Origin: Edolisoma coerulescens
Taxonomy: Eukaryota > Chordata > Aves > Passeriformes > Campephagidae
Length of the DNA stretch: 64,000 nucleotides
Direction: 5' to 3'
Assembly (NCBI GenBank): GCA_013397115.1
Contig: VWZW01004074.1
Location: 325,920-389,919, forward strand
Shown: one piece after another, positions 14,001 to 24,369 of the stretch
Layout of the letters: each line of letters starts with the position of its first letter
Position numbering within the stretch: the stretch's first letter is position 1
Position numbers and translations under genes: made by a program
The notes under the pieces: model-generated
What the model was told of the DNA's origin: nothing
The model's database searches: none
The model's input: only the letters and a program-made list of their open reading frames with translations

Positions 14001-17000
14001 CAATTTTCTCATCCACTTCAATGAACCTTGACTCTGCTCTAAGAGGATAATTTCTTCCCACAGCTTCTGGGAACATCAAATGAAATTGGACTGTCACTTC
14101 CTGGATCCCATTCTTCTGGCTTTTAGGGCAGCCTAAGTCTCCAGTGTACTATATCTCTTTTATTTTCATTTCTTTCAGCCTGCCTCAACCTACTCTTTTA
14201 GCTCTGTTTTACTTCCACAACACAAAATAATCTGCCTTGGCGTCATATGTGATTGGAAATTCACTAGTATGGCTCAGTCTGAGGGGAAAAAGCCATCCCA
14301 AACTTTCCGTGTGTAGAAGTCCTCAGGTATACAAAAGAGCTGCTCACATGAAGATGCCACTGCCTCTAGCAATTCCGCTTGCTGAAAACCTGGCAGGGAA
14401 ATATCAGCATTAGAGCAGGTAGGAATAGCTGTTTAAATATGCATGAATTCTTCACATTCTGAAGAAATCTGTTCTCTTTTACAATTGCACCCACCACCTT
14501 GGAAGAGCAGATTCTCTGGTCCTGCAAATCTATCCCAAACAACATGAATTGAAATGTTTTGTGGGTTTCTCTCCCCCAAAAATCTTTATGGGAGGCAAGT
14601 CCTGGATCTGACTTCATTGGGATAACTGAGTTGGGCCAGGGCCAAAAAAAATCCTTCCCAGCTTGTTCTTGCTGCTTTTCCTGCCCTGGAGCAAGTATAT
14701 GCTGTCCTCAGTACACATCAGGCCCATCTCTAGAAGTATTAGGATATTTTCCCTACGGCAAACATTCAAATGAGGAAATGTTGCAACCCATATCAAAAGA
14801 GAATTTAAAATTAGGAAGAGAAACTCCAGATGAAGAAGGAAGAAATCTGCTGAATGTGTATCTCACTGTCATCATGGTATTATCTCCAAGACAACTTTTC
14901 AGCACAGTAATGGCAGGAAGATAGAATGAGCAGGCACCTACCTGGACATTCAGCCTCGGCCACTGCCAGTACACATGCCCACACCACTCTTTCCCATTCA
15001 TCACCTCAGCGAGATCCATCTTAAAAGCAGTCATGAATGCCACTTGTGGAGCTACTTGTTTGAATGCCTAAAACCCACTTGCTAATATCAAGCTTAAATT
15101 TATTCCTGGTCATTTGTATTCTAAAGCATCCATGGCTCCTTTTCTCCTCTCTGGTATTTACCCATTTACCCACCTGATACATTTCCAGACAGCAAACATA
15201 TCCCATTTCTGCTTTTGTTTTGCAAGGTTAAACAAATCATTCCCTTCAATTTCCTACTGTAAAGCAGGATCCCTGTTCTGCCCTTTCTCACCGCCCTTTT
15301 CTGCGTCTGCCAGCTTCAATTCACCTTTCTGCAAAGACAGTGGTCACAACTATATGTGGTATTGGAAACAAAATTAACTGCCTCAAAACAGAGAGAAAAA
15401 GGATCACTTTTGAGGACCAGCTTAAAACTTGTAAAGAAAACCACAACATAACCACAAGATTTAGAGCGTACATTGTAACTAAACTCACTCTTTATGCCTG
15501 TGGAAAAAGACTTTCAGAACAGCACTATGTGGCTCTTCTGTCCAAGTTATATCTTGTATAAATGTGTCATAATTTGATACCAGTCTCAAAAAGAGGTTGA
15601 CAGAAAATAAATTCTAATTCTGTGATTTCCATTGTGTCATGGTAACATTGCTTCTGTGCCTGAACCTGGGATTAAGGGCTTGAGGCAAAGCTGGAGATCT
15701 CAAGTGAAAGCCTGTGCACTGATTTCAGCAGGCAGAAAAACAGCTCCAGAGGAGTCATTTTCATATTTCAGAACCAATGGACCTTTGCAAGTCCACAGAA
15801 TTTCCCTTCTTTAGGCAGGAGCAGAGTATGGTGTGTGGCCTGCCAAACATCAGGCTGTACATCCTTGCAGCCCCAGTGTTTGCCGCTCACCAGGATGCAT
15901 CCTACATTAGCCCTGATGCAACCCCTGCAAGTAGCCCAAACTATTTTCTGTAGCCTTCTGACCACAGAGTGTTTCCCTAGAGAAAAGTTTGTGCTTCCCT
16001 AGGAGCATCCTTGGACATGCGCAGAAGCTCTCAAAGACAGTTTATGAAAGACTGTGGACACATTTTCTCGGTCCAGATGTAGAAATAACCTCATTATGAA
16101 ACGCAAAATGGCTCTACTCAGCAATCATCTGAGTGACTTTGTTTCCACAGCCCCAGGAAGGATTCCTTCAGTTCTGAAGGCAGCACAATGCAACCACAGC
16201 AGATACTATCAATTTGCCATATTACAAGTCCTTCCAGCAAAAAAGCTTATCACCTCCTGACAACATTCTGTTTTGCAAGGATGTATTCGCCAAGCTGGAA
16301 GAGGGTAAAGCCAAGGGATTTCCACTGTCATCTGATTTTTGTCCTTTACACCACAGTGTCAGCAACATCCTCTGAGTATTGGCCAGACCTTCTCTGTAGA
16401 TTGTTTTTTGAAGCCATCAGAATCAGAGGGAATTCTTCCCTATTTGTAACAGAAATAAAGTTCAGAACAGAAAATGCCTCATGGCTAACTCAAGCAATTG
16501 CTTCACTTGAGCACTTCTTGTTCTGCAGTCCTTAAGAATAGTTACTGTCCTCATTGGACCAAGTTAATTCCTATTGTACATAATTTGTAAATTAGATTTA
16601 TGCACACATGTTACTGCCCTACTCACACACTGCAACGAGGAACAACATCCATGGGTTTTAACTTTTGTACTTTTCTAAGGTCTGTGGTTCATGCTTATTG
16701 TTCATACGACAATGGGAACAAGAAAAGTTTGTTTCTAGGTCTTTTCCTCTGGAGCTATCTGAAATATACAAGTTGTTTGCAGCATAAAAGCTCATCTGCC
16801 TTTGAGTATAAAGTAAATTCAAGCATGCCCATAATGTTCCTATGTGCTCCAACACTGTTACCTATGCTAATAAACTGTGAGAGAGCTCCTTGGCAAGAAT
16901 GTAGCTTGCTCCAACTTTCCCAAGTAGCTTCTGGACCTGTTTTGGTAGCGGGAGTCTCCCAGGAACCACACCCAAGCAGCAATTTGCTTGCAGCCACCTA

Positions 17001-17660
17001 GCACAGGCCAACCCAGTCCACCAGTGTAGGTGCAGGCTCTTCCACGCCAGTTGGCCTCACTGGCTGGGACCATTCCCAGGCACGTTTAATAAAGTGGTAC
17101 AAACCCAGCCTACGTCCTTTTAACAAAATTACAAAGTCAAATCACATTGTCACTGAAAAGCTGTTATACATATGGTTTTAATAGTGTGCTATTTTGCAAG
17201 TGTCTGGCATTTTCTGGGCTCACTACACTTACCCTGCACTCCAGTTAAATACACTGATACAATTCCACAGTTAACAGTGGAGTTGCTGAACTCCAGCAAG
17301 GCTGTGATGAACTGGCCTTTGGAATAACAAAGACAGAAGAATCTAAAAGAAGATTTTCTAAGGTCGAGTTTGGCCATGACCTAAGCTGCAATCACTGAAC
17401 ATTTTCTCCATGCGACAATCTCATTATAATTTTCTGCTGTGTCACTGCAATTACCTTCCACAGCCAGGCACCATCTAAAATAATACCAAGCAAGCAACTG
17501 CTTTCCTATTGTGCAAGCCAAGTTGGAAACACAGATGTGATCGATTGGGGGTTGAGCAAACTCCAAACTCTATTTTTGACTTCAATCACAAGATCTAGGG
17601 TATCCCATTATATTACTGAAATAAACATAATACCTTCTTTCCTTCAAAATCAGTATGTAG
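11061..17660. other. Non-coding unique DNA
   Basis: No gene is recognised. There are scattered short homopolymers and A-rich stretches (for example near 12310 and 13680). A perfect 14-base AT palindrome lies at 12624-12637 and is listed separately. Open frames up to 133 codons (such as 16600-17001 plus) overlap reverse-strand frames and resemble no family I know. A run containing AATAAA near 17087 was considered as a polyadenylation signal but has no supported transcript. Confidence 0.65.
12624..12637. promoter_or_regulatory. Perfect AT palindrome resembling an HNF1/homeodomain site
   Basis: GTTAATTAATTAAC is a perfect 14-base inverted repeat. It is close to the 13-base HNF1 consensus GTTAATNATTAAC, with one extra base in the spacer, and also contains two overlapping TAATTA homeodomain cores. 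The extra base makes true HNF1 dimer binding uncertain. There is no adjacent promoter. Confidence 0.2.
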
Positions 17661-17881
17661 TGATTCCAGTTGGAAAAGGACTTCTAGAGGTCTCCTGTCC
17701 AACCTCCTGTTCAAAGCAGATGTAGTTAAGTTGCTCAGGGCCTTGTCCAGCTGTGTTTTGAAGATCCCCCAGGGTAGAGAGTGTACAGCTTCTCTAAGAA
17801 CACATTCCAGTGTTTGACAACCTCCACAGTAGAAAAATTTCCTTATACAAAGTCAGGATTTTCCATGTAGTAGCACGGTAA
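17661..17881 (-). repeat. CR1 LINE fragment, minus strand, older type
   Basis: Reverse-complement CR1 3' region. Recognisable segments on the plus strand are GTTGGAAAAGGACTTCTAGA, a CTGTCCAACCTCCTGTTCAA stretch, GTTGCTCAGGGCCTTGTCCA, a TGTGTTTTGAAGATCCCCCA stretch and ACATTCCAGTGTTTGACAAC. The alignment can be followed weakly through TTTCCTTATACAAAGTCAG to about 17880. The terminal ATTCTATGA repeats are eroded, and divergence is higher than in the copies at 3.9, 24 and 40.9 kb, suggesting an older insertion of a different subfamily. The 5' truncation point of the element falls where the adjacent minisatellite begins. Confidence 0.85.
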
Positions 17882-18095
17882 CAACCCAGAACTCTGCTGG
17901 GGGCAACTGAAAACCCCTAAGGGCAACCAAGAACCCTTTCCAGGTGGAAACTGTGGGTAACTGGGAACTCCTGGAGAACCTCTAGGAGCACCTAGGGGCA
18001 ACTGGAAAGAAATGTGAACCCCTGAGGACAACACAGAACTGTGCTGAGGCAGCCAGGGATAACTGGAACTCCCCGAGGGCAACCCAGAACCCCAG
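17882..18095. repeat. Degenerate GC-rich minisatellite
   Basis: About ten diverged copies of a roughly 20-23 base unit of the form GGGCAACTGGGAACCCCTGAG follow one another. Clear members are GGGCAACTGAAAACCCCTAA (17901-17920), GGGCAACCAAGAACCCTTTC (17921-17940), TGGGTAACTGGGAACTCCTG (about 17954-17973), GGGCAACTGG (about 17997), ACAACACAGAACTGTGCTGA (about 18029) and GGGCAACCCAGAACCCC (18077-18093). Units vary in length and some carry insertions, so the array is old. The repeat keeps a reverse-strand frame open (17843-18139, Ser/Pro/Gly-rich), which is a by-product and not a gene. Confidence 0.75.
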
Positions 18096-19154
18096 ACATG
18101 TATCTCGTGTGTCATGTGCACTGAAATCATAAGAGTCAACTAAGATTTTATTCTACTCTATATGCCCAAATGAGCCAAATTTAGATTGAACTGTGACCTT
18201 AATTTGCAGTACTCTCAGATCTCAAGGGCAAAACTTAAGCAATGGTTTTTTTTCAACACAAGATTAAACAGGTATTTGTAAAATACTGTAGAATGCAACA
18301 CTGACAATGCAAAGCTTGACAGCTAAAAGCCTGTCCCTCACTCTGCTTCCCAATTTAGAGACAGATGAGCAAGGCCCAAACAGGCATTCCCCTCCTTGTG
18401 CTTTTATGTATTTACATGATGCCAGCTATGCAGATAAACACCAATAAACACCAATCAAAACGTGCAGTATTCTTCACCAGAGGAGTTTTATGAGACACGA
18501 TTTGGCCTTCAAAGTAATTACTCCAATCCCCTCATAAGGCCAGTGGAGCTCAGTTAGGTTCAACACGAACAATGATAATTCTGATTGCTTCCATTAGGAG
18601 GCTTGCTGCACTATGAACAGTCAGGAAAAAAAAAAAACAACCCATCACTGTGTTCATTAGGAGAACTTCCACACCATTTCATAAAAGACAAGCCCACCAG
18701 ACCTACGTGTCACAAGAGCTGTCCACCACACTAAAGTGCCTTGCTGGGTCAGGGCAGGAGATGATGACACCATTCACTGAGCATTTAGGGCAGTGTAGGC
18801 ACATCCCATCGCATGATTAAGCCCTAAGAGAGGCATTGAGGATTAATTACAGGATCTTTTTTTTTTTAACAAAGGTTCAAAACCTTGTGACAGAAGATAG
18901 ACTGCGCCTGACTAGTACTGAATTCAGTCTTGTACAAGCTGCCAATTAATTTTATTGTCCTGTCTCCACCTTTTGCAGCGACTCGTTGTGACACATTTGT
19001 TAGGGGAATGGTCACATAATACGGAAATACACACCCAGAGCAAACAGGCACAGTATTAAAAAGGGAGGTCAAATTATGGTTCCATTAACCTTGAAAGCAT
19101 CTCTTTAAAAGGAGATGAAAACTGAAACAACAAACAACCAAACCTAACCTCCAG

Positions 19155-19178
19155 CTAAAAATAGGAGCTCTTCAGCTG
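19155..19178. promoter_or_regulatory. MEF2 site next to a CAGCTG E-box
   Basis: CTAAAAATAG (19155-19164) is an exact MEF2 consensus, and CAGCTG (19173-19178) is an E-box of the type bound by myogenic or neurogenic bHLH factors. The two are nine to ten bases apart. A MEF2 site paired with an E-box is the classical layout of muscle enhancers. The neighbourhood also repeats GAGCTC on each side of the E-box. The evidence is motif-level only. Confidence 0.25.
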
Positions 19179-19308
19179 AGCTCTTTTGTACCAGAGCAAA
19201 TATTTATAGATTGCTCAGAAATCCTGAATAATGGGGGTGGGNCTAACTAAAATATTGCTAATGTGTCCTATGATGAGGCTTCTCCACCATTCACCATAGG
19301 GGCCACTG

Positions 19309-19321
19309 TGCCACTAGAGGG
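19309..19321 (+). promoter_or_regulatory. CTCF-like core motif
   Basis: TGCCACTAGAGGG matches the CTCF core (CCASYAGRKGGC type) at every position of its central part. CTCF motifs mark insulators and loop anchors in vertebrates. The downstream GC extension of the full motif is weak here (TTTGC), so binding is plausible but unproven. Confidence 0.3.
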
Positions 19322-19423
19322 TTTGCAGTCTCTACAACCGTGGATAATTAATGTTACACACTGAACAACTTCTCAGAGGAAAGCAAATTATCCTTCCTGG
19401 AGCTTAATGGCAAAGTAGGTAGG

Positions 19424-19440
19424 TAAATAAATAAATAAAA
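19424..19440. repeat. (TAAA)n microsatellite
   Basis: A short run of about four TAAA units, preceded by a doubled AGGT. It is too short to be an informative repeat class and is listed for completeness. Confidence 0.8.
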
Positions 19441-22400
19441 CCTACAGCTTTCACATTTCTGTCACATCCACCAGGAAAGTTTCTGAATAAAAAAATGCAG
19501 AGAGAAAGATCTATTACAGACAAAACATGAAAACAACAATAGTGTGGTTTTGACTACCATCCATCTGCAACTGTAAGTGATGAAGGATTTAGGGCAGGGG
19601 GACAGTGCACTCAAATTTCTAAAATTGCCTGGTTTTATTTAAGAATTTCCAGTGTTAATTTTTAGACTTTCCACCAGAAAATAAATGGCTCAATGTATTA
19701 TCAAAAAACTGTCAAGAAATGAGCAAGAGAACTGCAAATTTCTTCATCCAGTGCTAAGGAGGGCTCTCTGGGGGCAGTAGACAACCCAGAGAGTGTTTAA
19801 ATAATGCAGATGATAAATCCTGTGGAGAAACAGTGGGTTCTATTTGCTACTTGTAGCATTAACAAACAATCACTTTTCCATACAGCTTCACCCTGATGCT
19901 ATTTTAGGGCACAGGACTCTACAGGAGCCAGCAGGGTCTTTCAAGTCTCAGTGTCAATTCAGGGAACTGACATATTTGGCTCCAGAGCTTGGAGAGACAG
20001 AAGAGAGCAACAAGGACCAGAGCCAAGGCTAAGCCTGGACATCTCTGGACTCAGCAGATGTGAACATGCCCATGGTTCACATCTGGAGCATTTGTTCACC
20101 TCCACAGCAGGACTGGAGAAGTCCTAACAGTTACAAACAAGCAAGATCTGGTACTAATCCCTATGACTCTTATCCCTCCATTACAGAATGTCTTTGTTTA
20201 TGACTTAATTGCCAAGATATTTTTGGAAGCTTTTATTCTGGCAATCCCAAAGCATTCTTTTCTTCTTATGAAACCTTTAGTATTTCTTTGGGGTGTGGTA
20301 TGTAACTTGGATACAAATTTTCACTGAGGGCTAAGGCTAACTAAGAAGAGTGGGAATGACATTTTGCAAGAGATGAACCTTCTTAATTTTTCTCAGTCAT
20401 TACTGTGAATACTTAAGGCACTTATTTTTGAAACAACAGTCTAAAACACACGTCAAAAGGCTAAAATACACATTGCAAAGTGCTGATCCTTATAGTACAA
20501 GATTTAGGAAAGTTCAATGCAAGAAACTGGCTTTAAACCAGTAAATAAACAATGCCTCTTATTTTGTTTCAAATAGCTGGAGAGGGTAGCCAAGACACAG
20601 TTGAAAACCAGAAAAAATCAAGTCCAGCTTTTCTTATTTTGCTAACAAAATAAACATATATTCATCCTTTTGAGTGAACACTTGATAATTCCTTGAAGAA
20701 TTTGTTACCTATAAATACAACATCTCTTCAACTTTGTGTGTTATTACAGCTTCTCTGAGGGCCAGTCTTAGTAGCCTTACTGCCAAATACTGTCCTTTTC
20801 CTCATAAATGGCAGCCTTCCAAAACCTTTGGCTATATATAACTACTGGAGTGTTTGAGGAATTTGAGGAATGAAAAATCTCCAGTAGATTAATTTGCTCA
20901 GGTCTGCAGTAGAAGCTTGAGACCTATCACTGCATTTCCTAATTAATGGCAAACCAAGAATGTCTTTTTTTGCTTGCCTCTCCATTGTACATTACATCTG
21001 CAATTCACCCAGACCATGGCTCCTGCACATCTCCTTTAGTGGCAGTGCTCATGTGAACCTCCATCAGCTCCTGTACCCTTCACAGCCATTCAATTCCACT
21101 ACTTCACCACTCCTTCAGTGGTGCCAGGACACTGATTAGGAACTCGTGTTTGAACAAACCTCAGGTGGTACAACTTCGCTCCAGGTTTTAAATCAAGATA
21201 TTTTAAACACAAATAAGTTCCCAGATCTGATTCATCATTATAACTACTGAAGAACAAAAAAAATTGAGATTGATGGTCATGAAGGTGGCACTAGCATCAA
21301 GAGTATCCATGGATGTTTCAAACTTTCTTCCCAGGCCCCCAAACTCCTAAAAAGCTGCTTTAGGACAAAATTGATGGCTTTATGCCCAAATTGATGTCTT
21401 TATCTCATCTGCTGATGGAGCATATTGACATCTGTGGAGGCCTTGAATTAAATTCAAGAGCAGCTTCCCAAGCAGGAGCCCGTAAAAGCATTCAAGGAGC
21501 TCATCCTTTGCCAGTGATAGTGGGTTCAGATGAAAACCTCATGATCCAGAGGAGGGCTCTACCTTCTCCTGTGCTCAGCATGTGTTAGCTGGGGACCATG
21601 CCTCTAGCCAGAGGTGGCCACACTCCGGGCAAATGTCTGTGTTTTCAAAAGCCATCAAACAGCAGTATGTAACAATTTGCTCTGTAGAAGAAAATCTTCA
21701 GTTGGCAGTTGAAAATTAGATCTTTTTTTAACTATTCTCTCATTTCAGTTTCTCATACCATGGCTGGACATTTGAAATTCTATCTGAATACCCTTGTATA
21801 CACAAGAATGATTTCTACATTCTTTATTTTACCTCTGTATTTTGTGATATACAGACTTCATCTCAATCCCAGTGTGAATTTTAGGCCTCACACTTCCTTG
21901 TTAAAACTGCAGATGTAGCAGATGCCACAGCAGGTGTAAAGTTTCAAATCATCTAGCAAAATGTTACAGTTCTGAAATTCTTCCTTTTTTTTCTCAGTCA
22001 TGTTTCCCATGCAATGAGCAGAGTAAGGATACAAACCTCTGGTCTTCATTCCCTGGAATACACTCTATTTTTTTTTTTCTTCAAAGATGCAGTAAGAAAA
22101 TCAGCTTCTTAACAGCCACGCAAAGCCAACAGGTTCAATGACTATCATTATGAGATGCAAAGTCAGAGGCTTTTACTTGCAGGACAGTGAGTACACCATC
22201 CCCACCAGAGCTTTATAAACCAGGCTAAAATATTTCAATGTTTTTCTGCCTTAACACTATCAAGCATGGGCAAGTACAGTGGAGCCAGCATGATTGAGAA
22301 GTACCATGTAAAAAGTTTCCATAGATTTGGGGTTTTCTTAAATGTCTAAATGTATTACAGAGTTCTCATGTGTTTGGGTACTTGTGCAGCAGCCCAGCTG

Positions 22401-23577
22401 TGAGGATTTTGCTGGCTGTTCCCCACACCCTCACAGACAGGCATGCAGTAGCTTGGGCTGAACATGAAAAGGAATGCATAGGGAAAAAGTTACAAGCTCA
22501 TAAAATGTCAATGGTCACTTGCTTCTGTTTTTCAGCATATAACAACTAAATAGACTCATCTTGTTAATGCAATCCGAGGTTGCTCTGGTTTTGTGATATT
22601 GTTTTATTAAATCTCCACTGCTTTATAATGGTGTGCACACATACACACTCAGCTACAAAATTTTCTCCTGTGATTCTCCCCAGCAAAAAAGCATTACAGC
22701 CACTACTGGCACCAGCAGAGAAGGGAAGGAGGTACAGCATATTGTTTAACAATGATACTAAGCAAGTTAATAATTAGAATTTGCTATGGTCAGCTTCTTT
22801 CCCAAACACTTTATTGAAGTTTGCCCTTCCTAAAAGATTTTCTCATGTAAGACTCACATTCATGCAGAAGGCAGATGCACGTCTGTGGTTTGCAGCCTTT
22901 CAATAAGTAAGTTGTTATTATAAGTAAAATTTAACAACCTGGAGAAAGGAATGGATGAACTCAGATTCTAAAGAAGCAAAAGAACTTTTCCTGCTATGAG
23001 TATGTCACACACAAAACTACTTGAATAGAACATCTGTTGTCTATAATCTCATAGTAGTGTAGGTTTTAAACAGCGCAAAGAGATCCTAACACATGGGGCA
23101 GATGTGTGGTTAAAGGGAGTGCACCGGATGATCCCCATCTTGTGCTACCCACTTCCTTAGATGGAAAAATAAAACCTCACTCCTGCCAGAGTGCTGTTTC
23201 ACTGTCAGCACACATTTAGACAGCCTAAGACCTTATGGCTTGTTTTATTGAGTACCAGCCTTGTATCAGTCAACCTGAGCCTTTGTCCTTGTGAAATCAT
23301 GCCAGAAAGCTGCTCGGGCCAGGGACAGATGTCCTTTGTTCCAGAACAGATGCGGCCTTGCTTTGTGCCTTTTCTTTCATGGCCTCCTGGCTGGGGCTGC
23401 GGTGGCACCTTGTCCCCTAAGTTGCCGTGTCTGACATCTGCCATGGCAGTGCAGGGGACATCCCTCCTTGGATGCAGAGCAGCTGCGTGAGCCATAAGGG
23501 CACTGCTGCTGTGCAAGTGCCAGGATCCACTTGCTGCTGCAGCGGCCGCGCCCCTACGTGTGAGCAGCACGGGGTAC

Positions 23578-23626
23578 GTGTGTGTGTGTGTGTGTGTGTG
23601 TGTTTCTTTGTGTGTGTGTGTGTGTT
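23578..23626 (+). repeat. (TG)n microsatellite, interrupted
   Basis: Two runs of alternating GT, 23578-23603 and about 23609-23626, are separated by a TTTCTTT interruption. The dinucleotide repeat keeps reverse-strand frames open as His-Thr repeats, which explains the longest open frame of the window (23205-23696, minus). Alternating purine-pyrimidine DNA of this length can adopt Z-form. The tract is probably polymorphic in length. Confidence 0.95.
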
Positions 23627-23959
23627 CACCTCCCTTTCTGCCTTTCATGACTGCAGGAGGTGACATGGCCGTGACTGAAAGCTGTGACACCAGCACTGAG
23701 GATGCAAAGCAGCAGGATATGAGGAAGCACTGGAGCTGCTACAGCTGAGTCAGCAAGCCCCAGCTGCTCTCCTGCCTATTTGTCTTACAGCAAGCTGCTG
23801 TCCGTGCTGCGAGCTCCCCAGTATGCCACGCTTGCTCAGGAAGTTAGAAAAGTGAGTAGAATGGTCTCAGCTCTCCCAGAGTAGACCAAAATATTGGCCC
23901 TTACATCCCTAGGCTGGCTATTTCTGCTCTGAACTTTGCAAACAGAACATCATTCACAT
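23627..23959. other. Non-coding spacer between the TG repeat and a CR1
   Basis: No gene is seen. The segment contains a MARE-like site at 23743-23755 (listed separately) with CAGCTG hexamers at 23742 and about 23761, and otherwise unique sequence up to the start of the CR1 copy. Confidence 0.6.
23743..23755. promoter_or_regulatory. MARE/AP-1-like site
   Basis: AGCTGAGTCAGCA matches the 13-base T-MARE consensus TGCTGAGTCAGCA at 12 of 13 positions. That consensus is bound by MAF, NF-E2 and NRF2-small-MAF dimers, with an AP-1 core TGAGTCA. E-boxes flank it. It has no known target gene in this window. Confidence 0.3.
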
Positions 23960-24369
23960 TAAAGACAGGACAGTGGAGAGAGGCTGAGAGAGTTGGGGGT
24001 TTTCAGCCTGCAGAAGAAAAGGCTCTGGGGAAACAACAGAGCAGCCTTCCACTACCAAAGGGGGCCTGCAAGAGAGCTGGAGAGGGACTTTTTGCCAGGC
24101 CATGAAGTGATAGGGCAAGGGGTAATGGCTTTACAATGACAGAGGGTGGGTTTAGACTAGATATTAGGAAGAAAATCTTTACTTTAAGGGTGGTGATACA
24201 CTGGACAGGTTGCCCAGAGAACTTGTGGATGCCACCATCCCTGAAAGTGTTCAAAGCCAGGCTGGATGGGGCTTTGAGCAACCCGGTCTAGTGGAATGTG
24301 GCACTCTCTCTCAAATGATCTTTAAGGTCTCTCCCAAACCAACCATTCTACGCTTTTATGATTCTGTGC
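23960..24369 (+). repeat. CR1 LINE, 5'-truncated, 3' end
   Basis: A longer copy of the same CR1 type as the one at 3.9 kb. It starts around GAGAGAGGCTGAGAGAGTTG, has the ORF2 C-terminal codons for the FSLQKK-like segment (TTTTCAGCCTGCAGAAGAAA), then the GGGGCCTGCAAGAGAGCTGG stretch, GATAGGGCAAGGGGTAATGG, TTAGACTAGATATTAGGAAG, GGGGCTTTGAGCAACCCGGT and a decayed ATGATTCTGTG terminus. It is about 400 bases long, severely 5'-truncated and frame-broken. The reverse-strand open frame at 24003-24281 is its antisense shadow and resembles the shadow frame of the first copy, confirming the relationship between the two. Confidence 0.95.

Larger units (their letters stand above)
18096..23577. other. Non-coding unique DNA
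   Basis: No gene is recognised. Minor features are A13 at 18625-18637, T11 at 18857-18867, a doubled AAACACCAAT near 18437, one undetermined base at 19242, a (TAAA)n run at 19424-19440 and T11 at 22068-22078. The regulatory motifs at 19155-19321 are listed separately. Open frames are short (60-99 codons) apart from frames entering the TG microsatellite on the right. A rare NotI octamer, GCGGCCGC, lies at 23542-23549 in a short CpG-containing patch. Confidence 0.65.

Noticed and set aside
17843..18139. Ser/Pro/Gly-rich 98-codon minus-strand frame
   Set aside because: It is a translation of the degenerate minisatellite. The repeated peptide pattern follows from the DNA repeat.
23521..23550. 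Cloning-vector polylinker (BamHI, PstI and NotI sites close together)
   Set aside because: The flanks are ordinary genomic sequence on both sides with no vector backbone. The sites occur by chance in a GC-rich patch.
23205..23696. Longest open frame in the window (163 codons, minus)
   Set aside because: It runs through the TG microsatellite as His-Thr repeats, has open frames on the other strand, and shows no domain. It is a repeat artefact.
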